A stretch of 64,000 bases of DNA, taken from Gracilaria gracilis. Taxonomy: Eukaryota > Rhodophyta > Florideophyceae > Gracilariales > Gracilariaceae. Location: assembly GCA_030374805.1 (NCBI GenBank), contig JARGSG010000246.1:62001-126000 (forward strand), read 5' to 3'. The position numbers were made by a program, and so were the translations under genes. A model generated the notes under the pieces. That model saw nothing but the letters and a program-made list of their open reading frames with translations. It was not told the DNA's origin and ran no database searches. Below, piece after piece: positions 35,084 to 46,613 of the stretch (the stretch's first letter is position 1; every line of letters starts with the position of its first letter).

Positions 35084-38000
35084 ATTGGGCGCGGAATAAT
35101 TACAGAGAAATTGGCGTTAATTAATCGTTTGCCCCGTATGCGCCACCGTTTCCCCATCCACACTTTACAGAACTTTACACCGTTAGTGAGTAACTTTGTG
35201 GTGGTAGATACTTTGATACTTTGGACTACTTCTTACTCTGCACGTTGTGCTCAGTCAACCACGCAAGTCTCGTTGTCCGCCGTGCGAAGCATCCGAGTTG
35301 AGGCCGAGTTGAGGAACTGTAACGCGCCCGCCGTCACTTGTCGCAAAATCTGCGTCGCCGGCGCCTGCCCGGCCGCCAAGTGCTTACGGCAGCGCCCTGC
35401 GCTCGCACTTTTCCCCCGAACTGCGAGTCGCGTACGTAGCGCAGCGGCTTGCGCGTACGCCGGTGGCAGTCCGTCACACGCCGCAGAACGGCGTGTAGAT
35501 CAGCTTCATTGTCTCAAGTCTCTATTTTGAAACAATAAATCCGATATTCCTCTTCATTCCAACGTAGCCCTTGTCCATGATGACCGCCCATCACTAACGT
35601 TCAAAACCTTCTCCTTCTTAGTCTTTGTCCATGCCTCTTTATGAAATTCGAGGTTTTTCTTTACTGCTAGGTTTTCCTTTACTGCTACGGATTCTGGTTA
35701 GATCCAATCTACACGATAACGCTCACACTTCCACATTTTGTCCGTAAAGTTTGTGCTTTGAATTTTTGGCCCCCTTCCTTTGAACACTGTGGTCGATTTA
35801 AGGGCAAGGATGAAACATCAGTTGCACACTGACAATACTGAAAGGTTTAAAAAACTTATTCTCTTCCGTTACATGTAAATTTTTAAAGAATTTGCCAATT
35901 CCCATGACTTAGTGTACAATAAAGTCTGTTTCAGAAAACCTGCCAGAAGTATTCCGAGATCTGTGAAAGGTTCCTGTCTTTATTCGAAATAAACGCGCGA
36001 GGGAGTCCCATGTTCCCCCCGACTTTTCAACCATTCAAAGTGTTAAATAAAATGTTGAAACAGAAGATGAGCGATTCATTTCTACCACTTTTCTTCCAAG
36101 CGGAAGACCTAAACCTCTCTGATCTCTTAAAAAGATCCTCGAGCTTATTTCAGGTGAATTTCATCATGTTTATAACCCCAAGTTCTACAACTTCGTAGAA
36201 AGTATCAAAAACTGGGTGTTCTATAAGTGTGTCTTTATTCTAATCATCGTACTTGTTTACTGAAAATTAACTGATATCTTCTTGACAAGCTTTTTCAGTT
36301 TCTTGAAAAAACTTCAAGCCTATTTTCCGTGAGTTTTGGCAATTCTGTGGCGAATGCACGAGTATTTTGTAGTTGTTTTGGGGAGTTTAGCATTTGTGTA
36401 CTAGCAACTAAAGTTGTATCCGTGCTATAGTTTATGTGATTACAAATGGGGCACCTATCTAGGAACGAAAGAGTTTATTAAAGGCTTTCGTGGGTGCGTA
36501 ATGTGCAGCTCTTGTCTTGTATGGAACAAAGACATGAAAAGTCAATGACAGTTCCGTATTCATCTTTGATCCTAATGAAAACGTCTCATTTGTGGTTTTG
36601 TACTGTTTGGTTTTGTATATGGGTCAAATTACGAGGACAAATTCAAAAAAAAAGCTCCTTCTAAAGAAACAATCGGGCAAACCGGCTATTTTTATCCATA
36701 GCACAGCAAGACTTGCTGAACTTAGTTCTCCAAAAACTATTAAAAACTACCGTTATGTGCTAAAATGGTCTTCTGCTATAATTTTGGCACTGTTGTTTCA
36801 TCTTACTGTTTATAATGTATATAGGAAGAAGACAGTAGTTTAAAATTTAACTTTTTTTTATAGATTTTGACATAAAAATATGCGCGTTGTCACATTATGC
36901 ATTTTTCTTACTCTCTAAAGTCGTACCGTGAATAAGATCACTACCCTACCAACAAAATAGATTTGAAGCCAAAGAGAACTCGCACGCAGCTCGTTACAAG
37001 ACATATCGTAAAAGGCATCCAAAAAATTGCCATAAAGAGCAAAAATGCTCCCAAATCAAAATTTATAGTCTTAGAGTAAATACACTACTGACATACCTAT
37101 TATTTTAAGTAAGTATTGCAACTAATAGGTTTGGTAATTCTAAATGATTACAGATTTATCGTCTTTTTGTAGTTGTCAGAACTTAGAACTGATAATTATC
37201 ACAGTTTGTCTTCAAAAAATGTAAATAGTTGGCGTTTGGGCAAGCAAATAACGCAGAATTAGTTTTGTATCAATAAACGCACATTGTCTAGGAGCTTTGC
37301 AGGTTTTCTTTGCAAATTGGACTTTGAAAAGCCCTAATAACAGTGGGCATCACTTTAGACACACCCTAAGCACCAAAACCAAGAGTAGAAGCAGAACAAA
37401 AATCAAAAATAATGATATCTTGCTGCACTACATACAGCTCACAATCACTTAATGTGCGCTGTGGCTATTATATTGGGGATGCATTGGTCATATATTAAGA
37501 CCATTTTTACAAGGGACTTTTGATGCTTTGCCACAATTGACAATATTGTTCTCAGTTTCATTTTTAATGATGACAGTGTTGTCGACTTTGACACCAATAA
37601 TTTTGTTTTTGCAAGCTGTACCAGATGAGTGTTAAAGGTGTACCAAAATAATGTTTTATTGCAAACTAAATGGTTTACAAAAACAGCAAATTAGGCTCTA
37701 CTCGCATCATTCTTGAGTTTTACTAACCGCATTTCTTGTTCAGGTTCTCATAGCATTCGGTGCTTTAGGGTGGTGTACTATCCCTGAAAATGTACACGGT
37801 ACCAACGGTAGCAATTGTAAAGCATTGACAAATTCAAGAAATTGCATCACATCACTCAACGTATACGCCCGAAAGTTTGTGCTAAAAGATAGACAAGGGA
37901 AAAGTGCTATATTCAATTTATTGAATTATTTTGAACCTACACTGTAAACTGAGATTACAGTGCTTACAGATTACAGTTAAAATCTCAAATTTACAAATTG

Positions 38001-38370
38001 TTGGAGCGAGGAACGGGAGCAAGACCATACCACGTGTATCATGTCGGCATGTTTACTGCCACCTATGAACTGTATGTGGCTGATCTCCAAGATCTGTGCG
38101 GTACAAAGCTGCGATTGCTTGAAGGCGCGCTCACAACTCCTCGTGTTCGCCACTCTTCAGCCTTTCACCGCCGCCGTTCTTGGTCCGTACCCCTCCGCAG
38201 CTTCCCTTACCGAACTTTTTAGTGGTTTTTTTCGATTTCCCTCCCACCCGTACCCATTGAGACTACATTTAGTCTTGTTCTATTGTGCAGTGGGGACAGA
38301 CGACGAGAAACAGTCGTTCTGAAATTACAAAGAACGCACCTCATTTGTGCAATCTCCATTGCGAAAGAAC

Positions 38371-38391
38371 ATATCTCTACGGTAGAGATAT
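38371..38391. repeat. Perfect 10-1-10 palindrome
   Basis: ATATCTCTAC, then G, then GTAGAGATAT. Isolated in intergenic DNA; possibly a protein-binding site or a hairpin tip. Confidence 0.45.
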
Positions 38392-38629
38392 TGCAAAACT
38401 GCCACAAAACCGTTGGTTCCTTTGTCATAAACGTTTTCACTGCAGCCGTTGAGCGTAATACAACGACAGTGCTTTTCTACTTTTAGTTTACAACTTGCTG
38501 CAGGATCGTGAAGTGCTTGAACATTAGATGTTAAAATACTTTTCTTACGTTTTGAATCCCTGGTATTGTCCAAAAGACACTAAATTCCCGCTAGCTCCAG
38601 AAGTCTAATGTACCAGCACTTCTGGTAGA

Positions 38630-38745
38630 TCTCCAGAACAGTAGAGCTACTGTCAACGCTACTTTTCTAGCTGAATTTCCCAATACTGGTTTTGCAAATT
38701 GGGCTAATGGCCAGTTTTCTAGCCGGTAGGAGCTGTGCGATGAAC
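38630..38745. repeat. Dispersed repeat, copy B
   Basis: Diverged relative of 29276-29400, again starting GATCTCCAGAACAGTAG and passing through TCTAGCTG and GGTAGGAGCTGTGCGATGAA. Just downstream, TTGTACAATAACTCTAGAG (38765-38783) recurs exactly at about 52511-52529, which suggests a longer, older repeat family. Confidence 0.45.
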
Positions 38746-39727
38746 CAAAGAAATATAGATGGATTGTACAATAACTCTAGAGATGAGAACGGGGAGGCGA
38801 TTATCGATGGAATTTGTATTACTGGTCTGTGTGTACGCGCCACTGACACCGATCAAAACGACTTGAGAAAGGCGCTATTGCTCAATATGGACTTGCTCTG
38901 AACTATGCTAGCACTTACAGATAAAGTATTCTCGACCATTCTTTCCGCGATCTTGCATCGCACAGCAACTGCAGCGTTTCCTCGCCATCACTCACGCATT
39001 GAAATATTCGAGTGTGACGGGGCAATGTTCCCAAAGACTCGATGGAGTTGTTTTCTGCAGTATCTACGAAGGTAGTGAAGCTCGCTTGTTGAAGGAAAAG
39101 TATGGATGTTGTAAGTGGATTTATTTGAACGAGAGTGAGCGGAAGGATGATCTAATTTGCGCTCAGCGGAGCTACTGAGCTACGCTGGATCTGCCACCTC
39201 GTCGCCGTCGTTTTGCTGCGTCGCCGCCGTCGATCGCGTTTTGTTCCTCTCTCACATCACGCGCTCAGCGGCAACAAACTCTTCGTGCTGAGAGCGCGCA
39301 CGATGAGATGCTTGAATCAACCTGTAAGACAAGCGTCCCGCCGACTGATCTTTGTGCGTGTGCAACGTGGGGCCACCCTTGGTCACCGTCTATGAACTGG
39401 CCAGCCATGCGGACGTGGCTTCCGTGTACACGTTCGCAAGGAGACACACTTGTGCCCCGTGCCATATTATGTGATTTGTCCAGGGGCCGGCCCTTTACCT
39501 TGAACAGACCAAAAAGTGCATAATTTTAACGAAAAATACCAAAATTTCAGGTTGAAGATTGCACCCAATGTTTTTGGCATGTAATGTACGTAAGAATTAC
39601 TACGTCGTGTGGCTAGGATTGCAAAAAATAGAAGCTTAGTCACTTCAACATCTAATTATTCATGGGCTCTATGTTCGCACCGTCTTCATAATTATGTCTT
39701 TGTCTTTCATAATGCTTTATTATTATG

Positions 39728-41930
39728 CTAACTGTTGTTATTATTCGTTCCGAAACTTTGTAAGCTTCTCAGGTCAACGTCTATCGCTTCCGACTTGCTT
39801 TCTGCGAGCGGTCCAAGCACGCAGTCATCTGCCATTAATTCCTTCATTGCAATGTAAGCAACTTCCGTAAAATTCGTTGCGAACGAATTTGTCACAATGT
39901 GTATCACGCTGACGAGTATAGCGCAAAGCAGAAGCCATCCGTGAGAAATTCGGTACGGCTTCACGATTGCCATTAAGGCGTTTTGCTGTTCAAAAGTATA
40001 TGGTCTTGTGTAGATCCATGGCTGACCGCTGGAGTTGAGCACGAGGTCCAAATCTCGGAGGCCGGATGTGACTGCGTTCGTAATGGTCTCGGCACTTTCA
40101 TTCCAGTTGGGACGATAAGCAAACTCTATACTTTCTAGTGTTCCTGATGTGCCAATATGCTGCAGTGTTGACCACACTGCACTTCTTACATCTATGACGT
40201 CATAGCCAAGTCTGCGCCTAATTCCATTCAACACGTTGTTTAGAAACAAGGTGCGTTCTTGTCGACGCATAAGGTCTGGTCGAAAGGGCATTGTTTTCAT
40301 GTTCAGTCCGCTCTTTGAACGCAAAGACGTTGACAACTCCACAGCCGAGTACGTTCCATTTAGAGAATATATTTCAAACACTGTCTCCCCAGTGCCATAG
40401 AACACCGACACCCGAATAATGTCGCGCAGGGCTGCATCAGGCTCTTTTGGAAAAGGTTTCACACACTTCAACACTTTGCCAGACTCGAAAAGCCCACGGG
40501 TGGATACGAAAAAGTCATCACAGTACCGGTCAGAATGGTCTTGTACAGGTTCTCGGGGCGGGCCATGCACTGGCGCCACAACGGTATCAAAGTTGTGATC
40601 GGCATAATACTCGGAGCGAACACTTGTACCTGCCAAAATGGTGGCGAGCTCGACCACATATAGAAAGATGAGGGCAAACAGAGGCCCAAAAAGCAGCTTA
40701 CACCTAATTTGAGGTGTGCATCGACTTGATGCGATCGGTACAGATTCTGTAAATGGTTCACGCGTGGTAAAAAGACGAGAAACAAAACGAAAGGAGTTGA
40801 GTCTGGAAAATGTGATGTACGAGGAGTACGTGTTGTGATCAATTCGAGAAGAAGTTTGAATCAAACTTTCCACGATATTATGTAGTTGTGACACAATAAT
40901 TAAAGACAGAATACCAACAATAAACTCGTTTGCGAGCTCATTTGTCGAGAATGAATTAAAAAACGTTAAAGAAGGTACTCTGAAAGGTGCAGTATCTCCA
41001 TATACGGGCTGAAACGTTTGCGGTACATTGTTGTGCTCTGCGCTTGGCGCTTGAAGTGTTGCAGTTTGCATATGTGCAAACTCCAAAACAGAAGAGTTAT
41101 TCGAGACAGAAAATACAGCCGCATGTCCAGAAAGGTTCGATGATATGCAAATGGGCTCAAGGACTGCCTCCCGCTCCGATTCCATAGAACGGTAAGAGAA
41201 TGTTACCGGTACATAAAACATCACTGAGGCACATATTTCACCATGAGAACAGCTGGAGGAGTTTGAGCAAAGGGCAAAGTTGAGAGGAGTACAAACGCAA
41301 GGGAAAGAAGAGGATTCGCAGGGGGTTATTTTGAACACCTCGGCTTCGAATATTGATTCGGATAGACAACTTCGAGTTTCATGGCAGTGCTGGTGCGAGA
41401 AACATCGGTCTCCCGATAATCCAAACCCCAGTAGCGGCGGTACTGAGTCAAATTGCTGGCTTAGGATTGATCTGTTCCGTCCTTGATAGTACTTTGAAGA
41501 GGTACAAATGCCAGATGTCATTCCAACTGAAGCATCCCATTCACAATGCTCTCCTTCGTCACATTCCATCGAAGATTGGCAGCTATAGTTCGCGTAGCGC
41601 GGTGCTTTGAAACATTGACAAGGAGGGGAATGCACAGCTGAAGCATACGCGAGGTTCAACGCATTCAGCTGAACCATGACATAAATCGGCGGTGAGACCG
41701 GGAATGTTCGAAGGAGGAGGCGTTGAAAGAGGAGGCCAGCGCTCGTGCAATTCCTGGAGAATCACGTTTACATCTTCGTATGTCACAGGAAGTTGTGAAT
41801 CATCGAATTGGGCAATAGCAACGATGAAGAACCATGACAGTAACCAAAGCGATGAGGTGCTGCCGACATCACTAACTTGGACTAGAGACCAATCGGACAA
41901 ATATGCAGGTACTGAAGAATGTCAACTTGA
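39728..41930 (-). CDS. Cys-rich secreted/membrane protein with three TM segments
   Basis: Unrecognised family. The N-terminal piece (41.65-41.93 kb) has a signal-like hydrophobic stretch (LWLLSWFFIVAIAQF). 39728-41677 is 649 open codons. The ectodomain repeats a pattern of the type G-x-x-C, C-x3-R-x-C, PC-x-C (LCHGSAECVEPRVC; RCFSHQHCHETRSC then PCVCTP; C-x4-S-C-SHGEIC). Three hydrophobic segments follow: FIVGILSLIIVSQL, KLLFGPLFALIFLYVVELA and GWLLLCAILVSVIHIV, and the tail is short and acidic. The frame changes once near 41.65 kb, by a frameshift or a tiny intron. No ATG is seen at the 5' end, and TTCTTCAG near 41.92 kb could be a splice acceptor from an upstream exon. AATAAA on the minus strand at 39716-39721 is just past the stop. 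Function unknown; a cell-surface role is inferred. Confidence 0.6.
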
Positions 41931-42450
41931 GTTTGGGGGGGGGGGATTTGTGCACCGAGAAAAGCTGCATTCCAAGTATGAAAGGGTGAAATGGATGGCA
42001 AGCAAGTGCTTGAAACAATGCTGCTGGCGGCGCTCGAGTTCTGAGGACCACGAAATGGACAGCGACGGATTTGTGTTTCGGTCTTAAACTTTATCTATTG
42101 CCCAAAAAGCTGTACGTATGTGAAGGCACAACAGTGGTGTGTACAATATATATAATAGCGACTTCAATTGTTGTCCGGTTCGCTCGGCCGACTCGGGCGC
42201 ATCGGTGCAATATTGGGTTGCTTGTTCCTCTTTTTCTCCATGACAGCGATGAGAATAATTGTAGCGATGTATACTCTAACTGAACCAATAAACGCGTTTG
42301 CTCTGCCGTGGCGTTGCCAACAAGCTGCAAGCTTTGAGCTTTGAGTGGAGTGAGATTGTAAAGCAGGATGAGAATGAGTTATCTCGACAAACGAGTGAAG
42401 ATAAGGTATAAAACTTATAACCACGAGTTGGTGGATATAAATCGCTTATC
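41931..42450. other. Intergenic/5' region between divergent genes
   Basis: Contains an 11-base G run (41935-41945), which is a C-rich polypyrimidine run on the minus strand next to the possible acceptor of the membrane-protein gene. AT-rich TATATA stretches lie near 42150. No gene seen. Confidence 0.4.
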
Positions 42451-42512
42451 GGAGGCGGCTTGCCTATATCACAGTCACTCGGCGTGAGTCTGATATAGGG
42501 CAAACCGCCTCC
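42451..42512. ncRNA. Foldback hairpin, possible small-RNA precursor
   Basis: Left arm 42451-42471 (GGAGGCGG, TTGCC, TATATCA) pairs with right arm 42491-42512 (TGATATA, GGCAA, CCGCCTCC). About 20 base pairs with one mismatch and one bulge surround a 19-base loop. Arm length near 21 and a short loop resemble a microRNA-type precursor, but a tiny foldback transposon or a cruciform regulatory site is equally possible. It sits in the gap between two divergently arranged genes. Confidence 0.4.
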
Positions 42513-42930
42513 CCAGTGTGGTTGCTATACAACGATTTTTAGGAAATACCGTCATACAATTTGCTGTGAACAGCGTTCTATTGCAAGCGGTCAGCCATGC
42601 GCCCGTCACGGTCCGCCCTGCTCCCCCTCACCCGAGCGCTACAGATTTTTGTTGCCGTGTTTCTGTTGGGAGCATGTGAAGCACAACAAATTGTTGTTGA
42701 CAACAATGCATTGGTGGGAGTTGTCATGCTTGCGTTGTGTAGTACGTACGATACTACGCGGTTGGTTCCTCTGGAGTGAGCCCTTGGCATATCCATACCC
42801 TGTAAAGTTATATTATATCGATATCTTGGCTCACTGCAGAGGAAGCAACAACCATGTTGCGCTGAGAAGCAGGCGACAAAGCATATATCTGCTCCGCAAC
42901 AAAAATTGCAACTCACTCCACCCAAAGCAC

Positions 42931-42938
42931 TATATAAA
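42931..42938 (+). promoter_or_regulatory. TATA box of the small secreted-protein gene
   Basis: TATATAAA, 80 bases before the ATG at 43011. Supports a short 5' leader. Confidence 0.55.
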
Positions 42939-43010
42939 CACTACTCGCTTTCATGAGACCGCGCTCACTTTGTGTGTCATCTCCGTGCGAACAGCCTCCA
43001 TTCCACCACC

Positions 43011-43292
43011 ATGAACTTGGCTCTAACTCCGTTCCTTTTGGGCTTTTGTCTTTTCGTGGTCGCTTCATATGCCGCTCCATTCGCTTCGGACGAGAAACAA
43101 ACGGACAACACACTGCCGGTGCAACCCACCAAACTCATGGCATCACAAGATACGTCATTCGCCCAACGCGTGGAGCACATGTTTCATTTGCCGTTTGTGA
43201 TGGAAAGGCAGCGCCGTCCGAGGCGTGATGAGCGCCGTCCGAGGCGGGCATGGCGATTTAGAGCGGAGAGGGAAAGAAGGCCGAGGAAGTAA
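43011..43292 (+). CDS. Small secreted Arg-rich cationic protein
   Basis: 93 residues. The start at ATG 43011 (CCACCACCATGAAC) gives a textbook signal peptide: NLALTPFLLGFCLFVVASYA, with likely cleavage before APFAS. The mature part of about 73 residues has a polar acidic/Gln stretch, FAQRVEHMFHLPFVMER, and then a very basic tail with repeated RRPRRDE/RRPRRAW units (an 18-base tandem repeat in the DNA). No Cys. A propeptide-plus-cationic-tail layout is seen in antimicrobial precursors; binding to sulfated wall polysaccharide is another option. No family recognised. The TATA box 80 bases upstream and AATAAA 180 bases downstream support a real gene. Confidence 0.7.
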   Translation: MNLALTPFLLGFCLFVVASYAAPFASDEKQTDNTLPVQPTKLMASQDTSFAQRVEHMFHLPFVMERQRRPRRDERRPRRAWRFRAERERRPRK

Positions 43293-44012
43293 GCAACTAT
43301 TATTGTGTTGTATGCAGTTGGCGATGCATTCAGTCATGTGTTGCATGCGTAGCATATGCAAAACCAATTTAATGAGTGTTGGCAGGTGGATGTGGGCATT
43401 TTGTGATGCGGTTCGTTTAGGGCGCTTATTTCGTATTCATTTGCACTTGAATGAATAGCAATGACACAAGTTAATAAAAGGCAGCAATTGCAAAGCTTTG
43501 AATAACCAAATGTGAATCTACTTTGCAAAGTAATTTTACGAGCAAACACGCTAACGACTCACTACTTGGGTGTACTGCACATGCTGCTTTGTCTGCAGAG
43601 CAGCATTTAATAACAAATCGAACAAGGCGTGGAGCCGCGTGGCCTCTCCATTTTGAATACAACATTGTGGGCGTCGTTGTTGAAAAACAGAACTGCCGTT
43701 TTCAAAACTGCGGCAGCCACAACAGTTGAGAGAACAGTTGCAGCTTGGATGACCAAAACAACTTGACAGCAACAACAAGCGCCTTGTAGTTTCGTACCGA
43801 TAAACACCAGGAGATCGAGCAAAACGAAAATGTCAAATGAGCACGTGTTACCGCTGGTGCAGGCGGTTGCAATTGCTGACAGCGCATGATCAAGCCAACT
43901 GTAAGCCGACTGGATACTGTTGCGTGTACAACGTGGCAGCGCCCTTGCCCAGCGCATGTGAGCTGCGCAACCAAGCACACGTGGCCATTGTGCCCACGTG
44001 CACACGCAGGCG
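43293..44012. other. 3' flank; poly(A) signal, no further gene
   Basis: AATAAA at 43473-43478 serves the secreted-protein gene. Open stretches on both strands from 43.5 to 44.0 kb have no motifs, and I do not call them. Confidence 0.5.
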
Positions 44013-44017
44013 TACGG

Positions 44018-44330
44018 TGATGCTCAGCGAGCGAACGCGAGCCTGAGCGATAACCTTGTCCTATCGCATATCGACCACGCTTATCGCCGCAGGCGATACA
44101 AGGGGCCCTGGTGCCCATCTGCGATAACCGCAGAGGACCTTATCGATACCCCCACGACCGGGAATCGGTCCAAGGACACCTTAAATAGCTAGCTGTGAGT
44201 CGCCCCCATCAGTAAAGTCTACTCATCATGTTTTAAAGTTTTCAGTCTATTCACTACTCTTCCCACTCTCACCAACCGCATCCCACCTGCGTTATGCAGG
44301 CCAGTTTGACCCAAAAAAGTAGACCATCAA
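44018..44330 (+). repeat. 5' LTR of the Copia element
   Basis: 313 bp, TG...CA. Contains a palindromic segment around CTTATCGCCGCAGGCGATAC and ends TAGACCATCA. Preceded by the target duplication TACGG. Confidence 0.92.
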
Positions 44331-44367
44331 TCGATTGACCTCTTTTGGACCAAATCTGACATCCATC

Positions 44368-46613
44368 ATGGATCCCAACCAACCCGTCTCGCCGCCTCCC
44401 GATCAAACAAGACCCTCCAATTCTGAGCAGATTTCACCGGACCGTCGCCCCCGTCCCCACCGACCACACTGAAGCCGCCGTCTCTGACACCATTCACACC
44501 ATCACGCTTCACGATGCCTCTAGCCCCATCCGACCGTCTGGCCTTATACGATTTCCTCCCACCAGCTCGACTCAATACAACCAACCAGCGCGTTTTCGCT
44601 GCCATAATACGCGAAGCGCTCCGAAACAACCCCTCTGCCGACCAATTCATTGCCCAAGTACGTTCTGACCTTGACCCCTCTTCTCCTTTGCGCACCAAGC
44701 ATTACCAGCAACTTCAACTGCAACCGCGCCCTCGAGAACAAACTCCGTTCATTTGGTCTTCACGTCCCCGGGAACCACATCTACAAGAGCCCAACACTTC
44801 GCGTTGCTCACGCCCATTTTTACTGGGTTCGATGACGACTCCTTCAACACAGTATTCCGACACGTGATGTTAAAAGAACGCCATCCTTGGCATGAAACCA
44901 ACGATCCCGATCCTACCGATGCGAATCCACAACCTGCTCCCGCTCCTCCAAACCAGCCGGATACCTCCAGTGACCCGAATCCCATCTCCTACCAATTGCT
45001 CACACCTCAAAATGTGCTAGCAACCACGGCCCCTGCCGTCAACCCCCTCGCCTGAAGCCGCACAATCCCCCCGTGGCTCTACGTTGAGTGCTGTTGTCAA
45101 CAGCATGAACGATGTCCTGAACCGCTTTAAGGAACGACAGAACTCTGACGCCGCTGAATTCAGGAGAATCCTTGCTACCATGGCCACTGAAGGCCGTGAA
45201 GCCCTGTTAGCTTCTCAGAACCCCCCCGGACGCCCCAACCTCCCCCCACTCACCCAACCCCCTGCCCATCTCCGCGCCTCCCCCTCCCACCCGCGAATAC
45301 CGTTCAAGACGCCAACGCTCAGCCACCCTCCCCCGTTACCAGGACAGTTCCGAACTCAAGAACACCCACCTACACACCCCGTGCAACTGCAATCAGCTCA
45401 TATTGAGGCAGAAACACACAACACGCCCTGTCGTAAGAGAAACGTCCCAGTACACCGACCCCTCGTCCTCACGAGCAATCACGATACAAAAGGCCTCCAC
45501 CCAAGCGTCCACCCAGTTTAAGGATAAACGCTTCAAAGGTACAATTAAGGACTCCTGGCCCCATACTGTACGCGATTACGAACAATACGTCATCGACGTA
45601 TTCAATCTGACCGGTTCGGAAGCGCTACTTCTACTGCCATTCATTCTGGAAGATGAGGCTCGAGATTACTATGATCAGGAAGTACGCCCCCATTGTACGC
45701 GACTACGGACAAGCCAAATCTATGATGGCTCTGCGTTTCGACAACGCTGCCCCGCAGCGTCGCATCCTCAGCTACCTACAAAAGCTTCGTCCTACCTGAC
45801 TTTCTGGACGGCAATACATCCATCAACGACGCTTTTGGTAAGCTCACTGCAGACATTCAGGCAAATTTCTCACGCATTCCAAAGGATTTTCAAGGCGAGC
45901 ACTTTAAGCGCGAAACTTTTTACTCTCCGCCGTTGAAGGGCAGGAATGGTGTGCTACCGAAGTGCAGCGCCAAAATCTACCTATCCCACGTACCAAGATC
46001 TTGTCATGGCTCTCGCGGATTGTGCACAACGCTTCTGCACCAACCAAAAGAACACCGGTAACGAGCGTGCCGCATTTGGCAACGTTGACAAACCGTCATC
46101 CGTCAACTATACCAACCACCCGCTATGGTCGTCCCTTTCACCACCGTTTTCGCTCTAAACCCTCTCACCCACCGCTCGAACAATCGCCATCATCAACACA
46201 ACCATAAGGCGAACGATCGCTGCCATTACTGCAAGAAGAAAGGCCATTTCAAGCGGGACTGTCCATACTACCGCCACGGCCGTAACCTTCATCGGAACTT
46301 GTTTACGGAACTGAACGATTCCAACCCTGAGGGTGTAGACAACGGTGAAAATGAAGAGCGCGTTGCGTCAATCCTCCAAGCAGCACTGACCGATTGTACT
46401 GGCGGTATCACCGAAGAAGTACTCCACAACGCAGTTCAAATGTTGGACGATAGCCCCCACCCTTCGGACGATGAAGACGACTCACCTGGCGACGAAACAA
46501 ACACTACAACTGTTGACGTCACTCCTAGGGTCACTCACTTTCTCCAATCTTCTTCCGTCTTGCACACGACGACGAAACCCGAAGAAGCCGACATTTCCCA
46601 GCTGGCTTTTTAA
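44368..46613 (+). pseudogene. Gag region of the Copia element
   Basis: Starts MDPNQP at 44368. Pro-rich linker, capsid-like part near 45.5-45.9 kb, and a CCHC zinc knuckle (CHYCKKKGHFKRDC) near 46.23 kb. A few breaks; fossil. Confidence 0.75.

Larger units (their letters stand above)
35084..39715. other. Long AT-rich intergenic region
   Basis: About 4.6 kb with no gene that I can support. A 140-codon open stretch at 35111-35530 is GC-richer but motif-free and probably 3' flank of the WD40 gene. The rest is AT-rich with small features only: the repeat at 38630-38745, a palindrome at 38371-38391 and a GC-rich patch at 38.0-38.3 kb. Confidence 0.5.

Noticed and set aside
35111-35530. 140-codon GC-rich frame after the WD40 gene
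   Set aside because: Starts right after the WD40 stop and has no motif; more likely 3' UTR/flank ending at AATAAA 35534.
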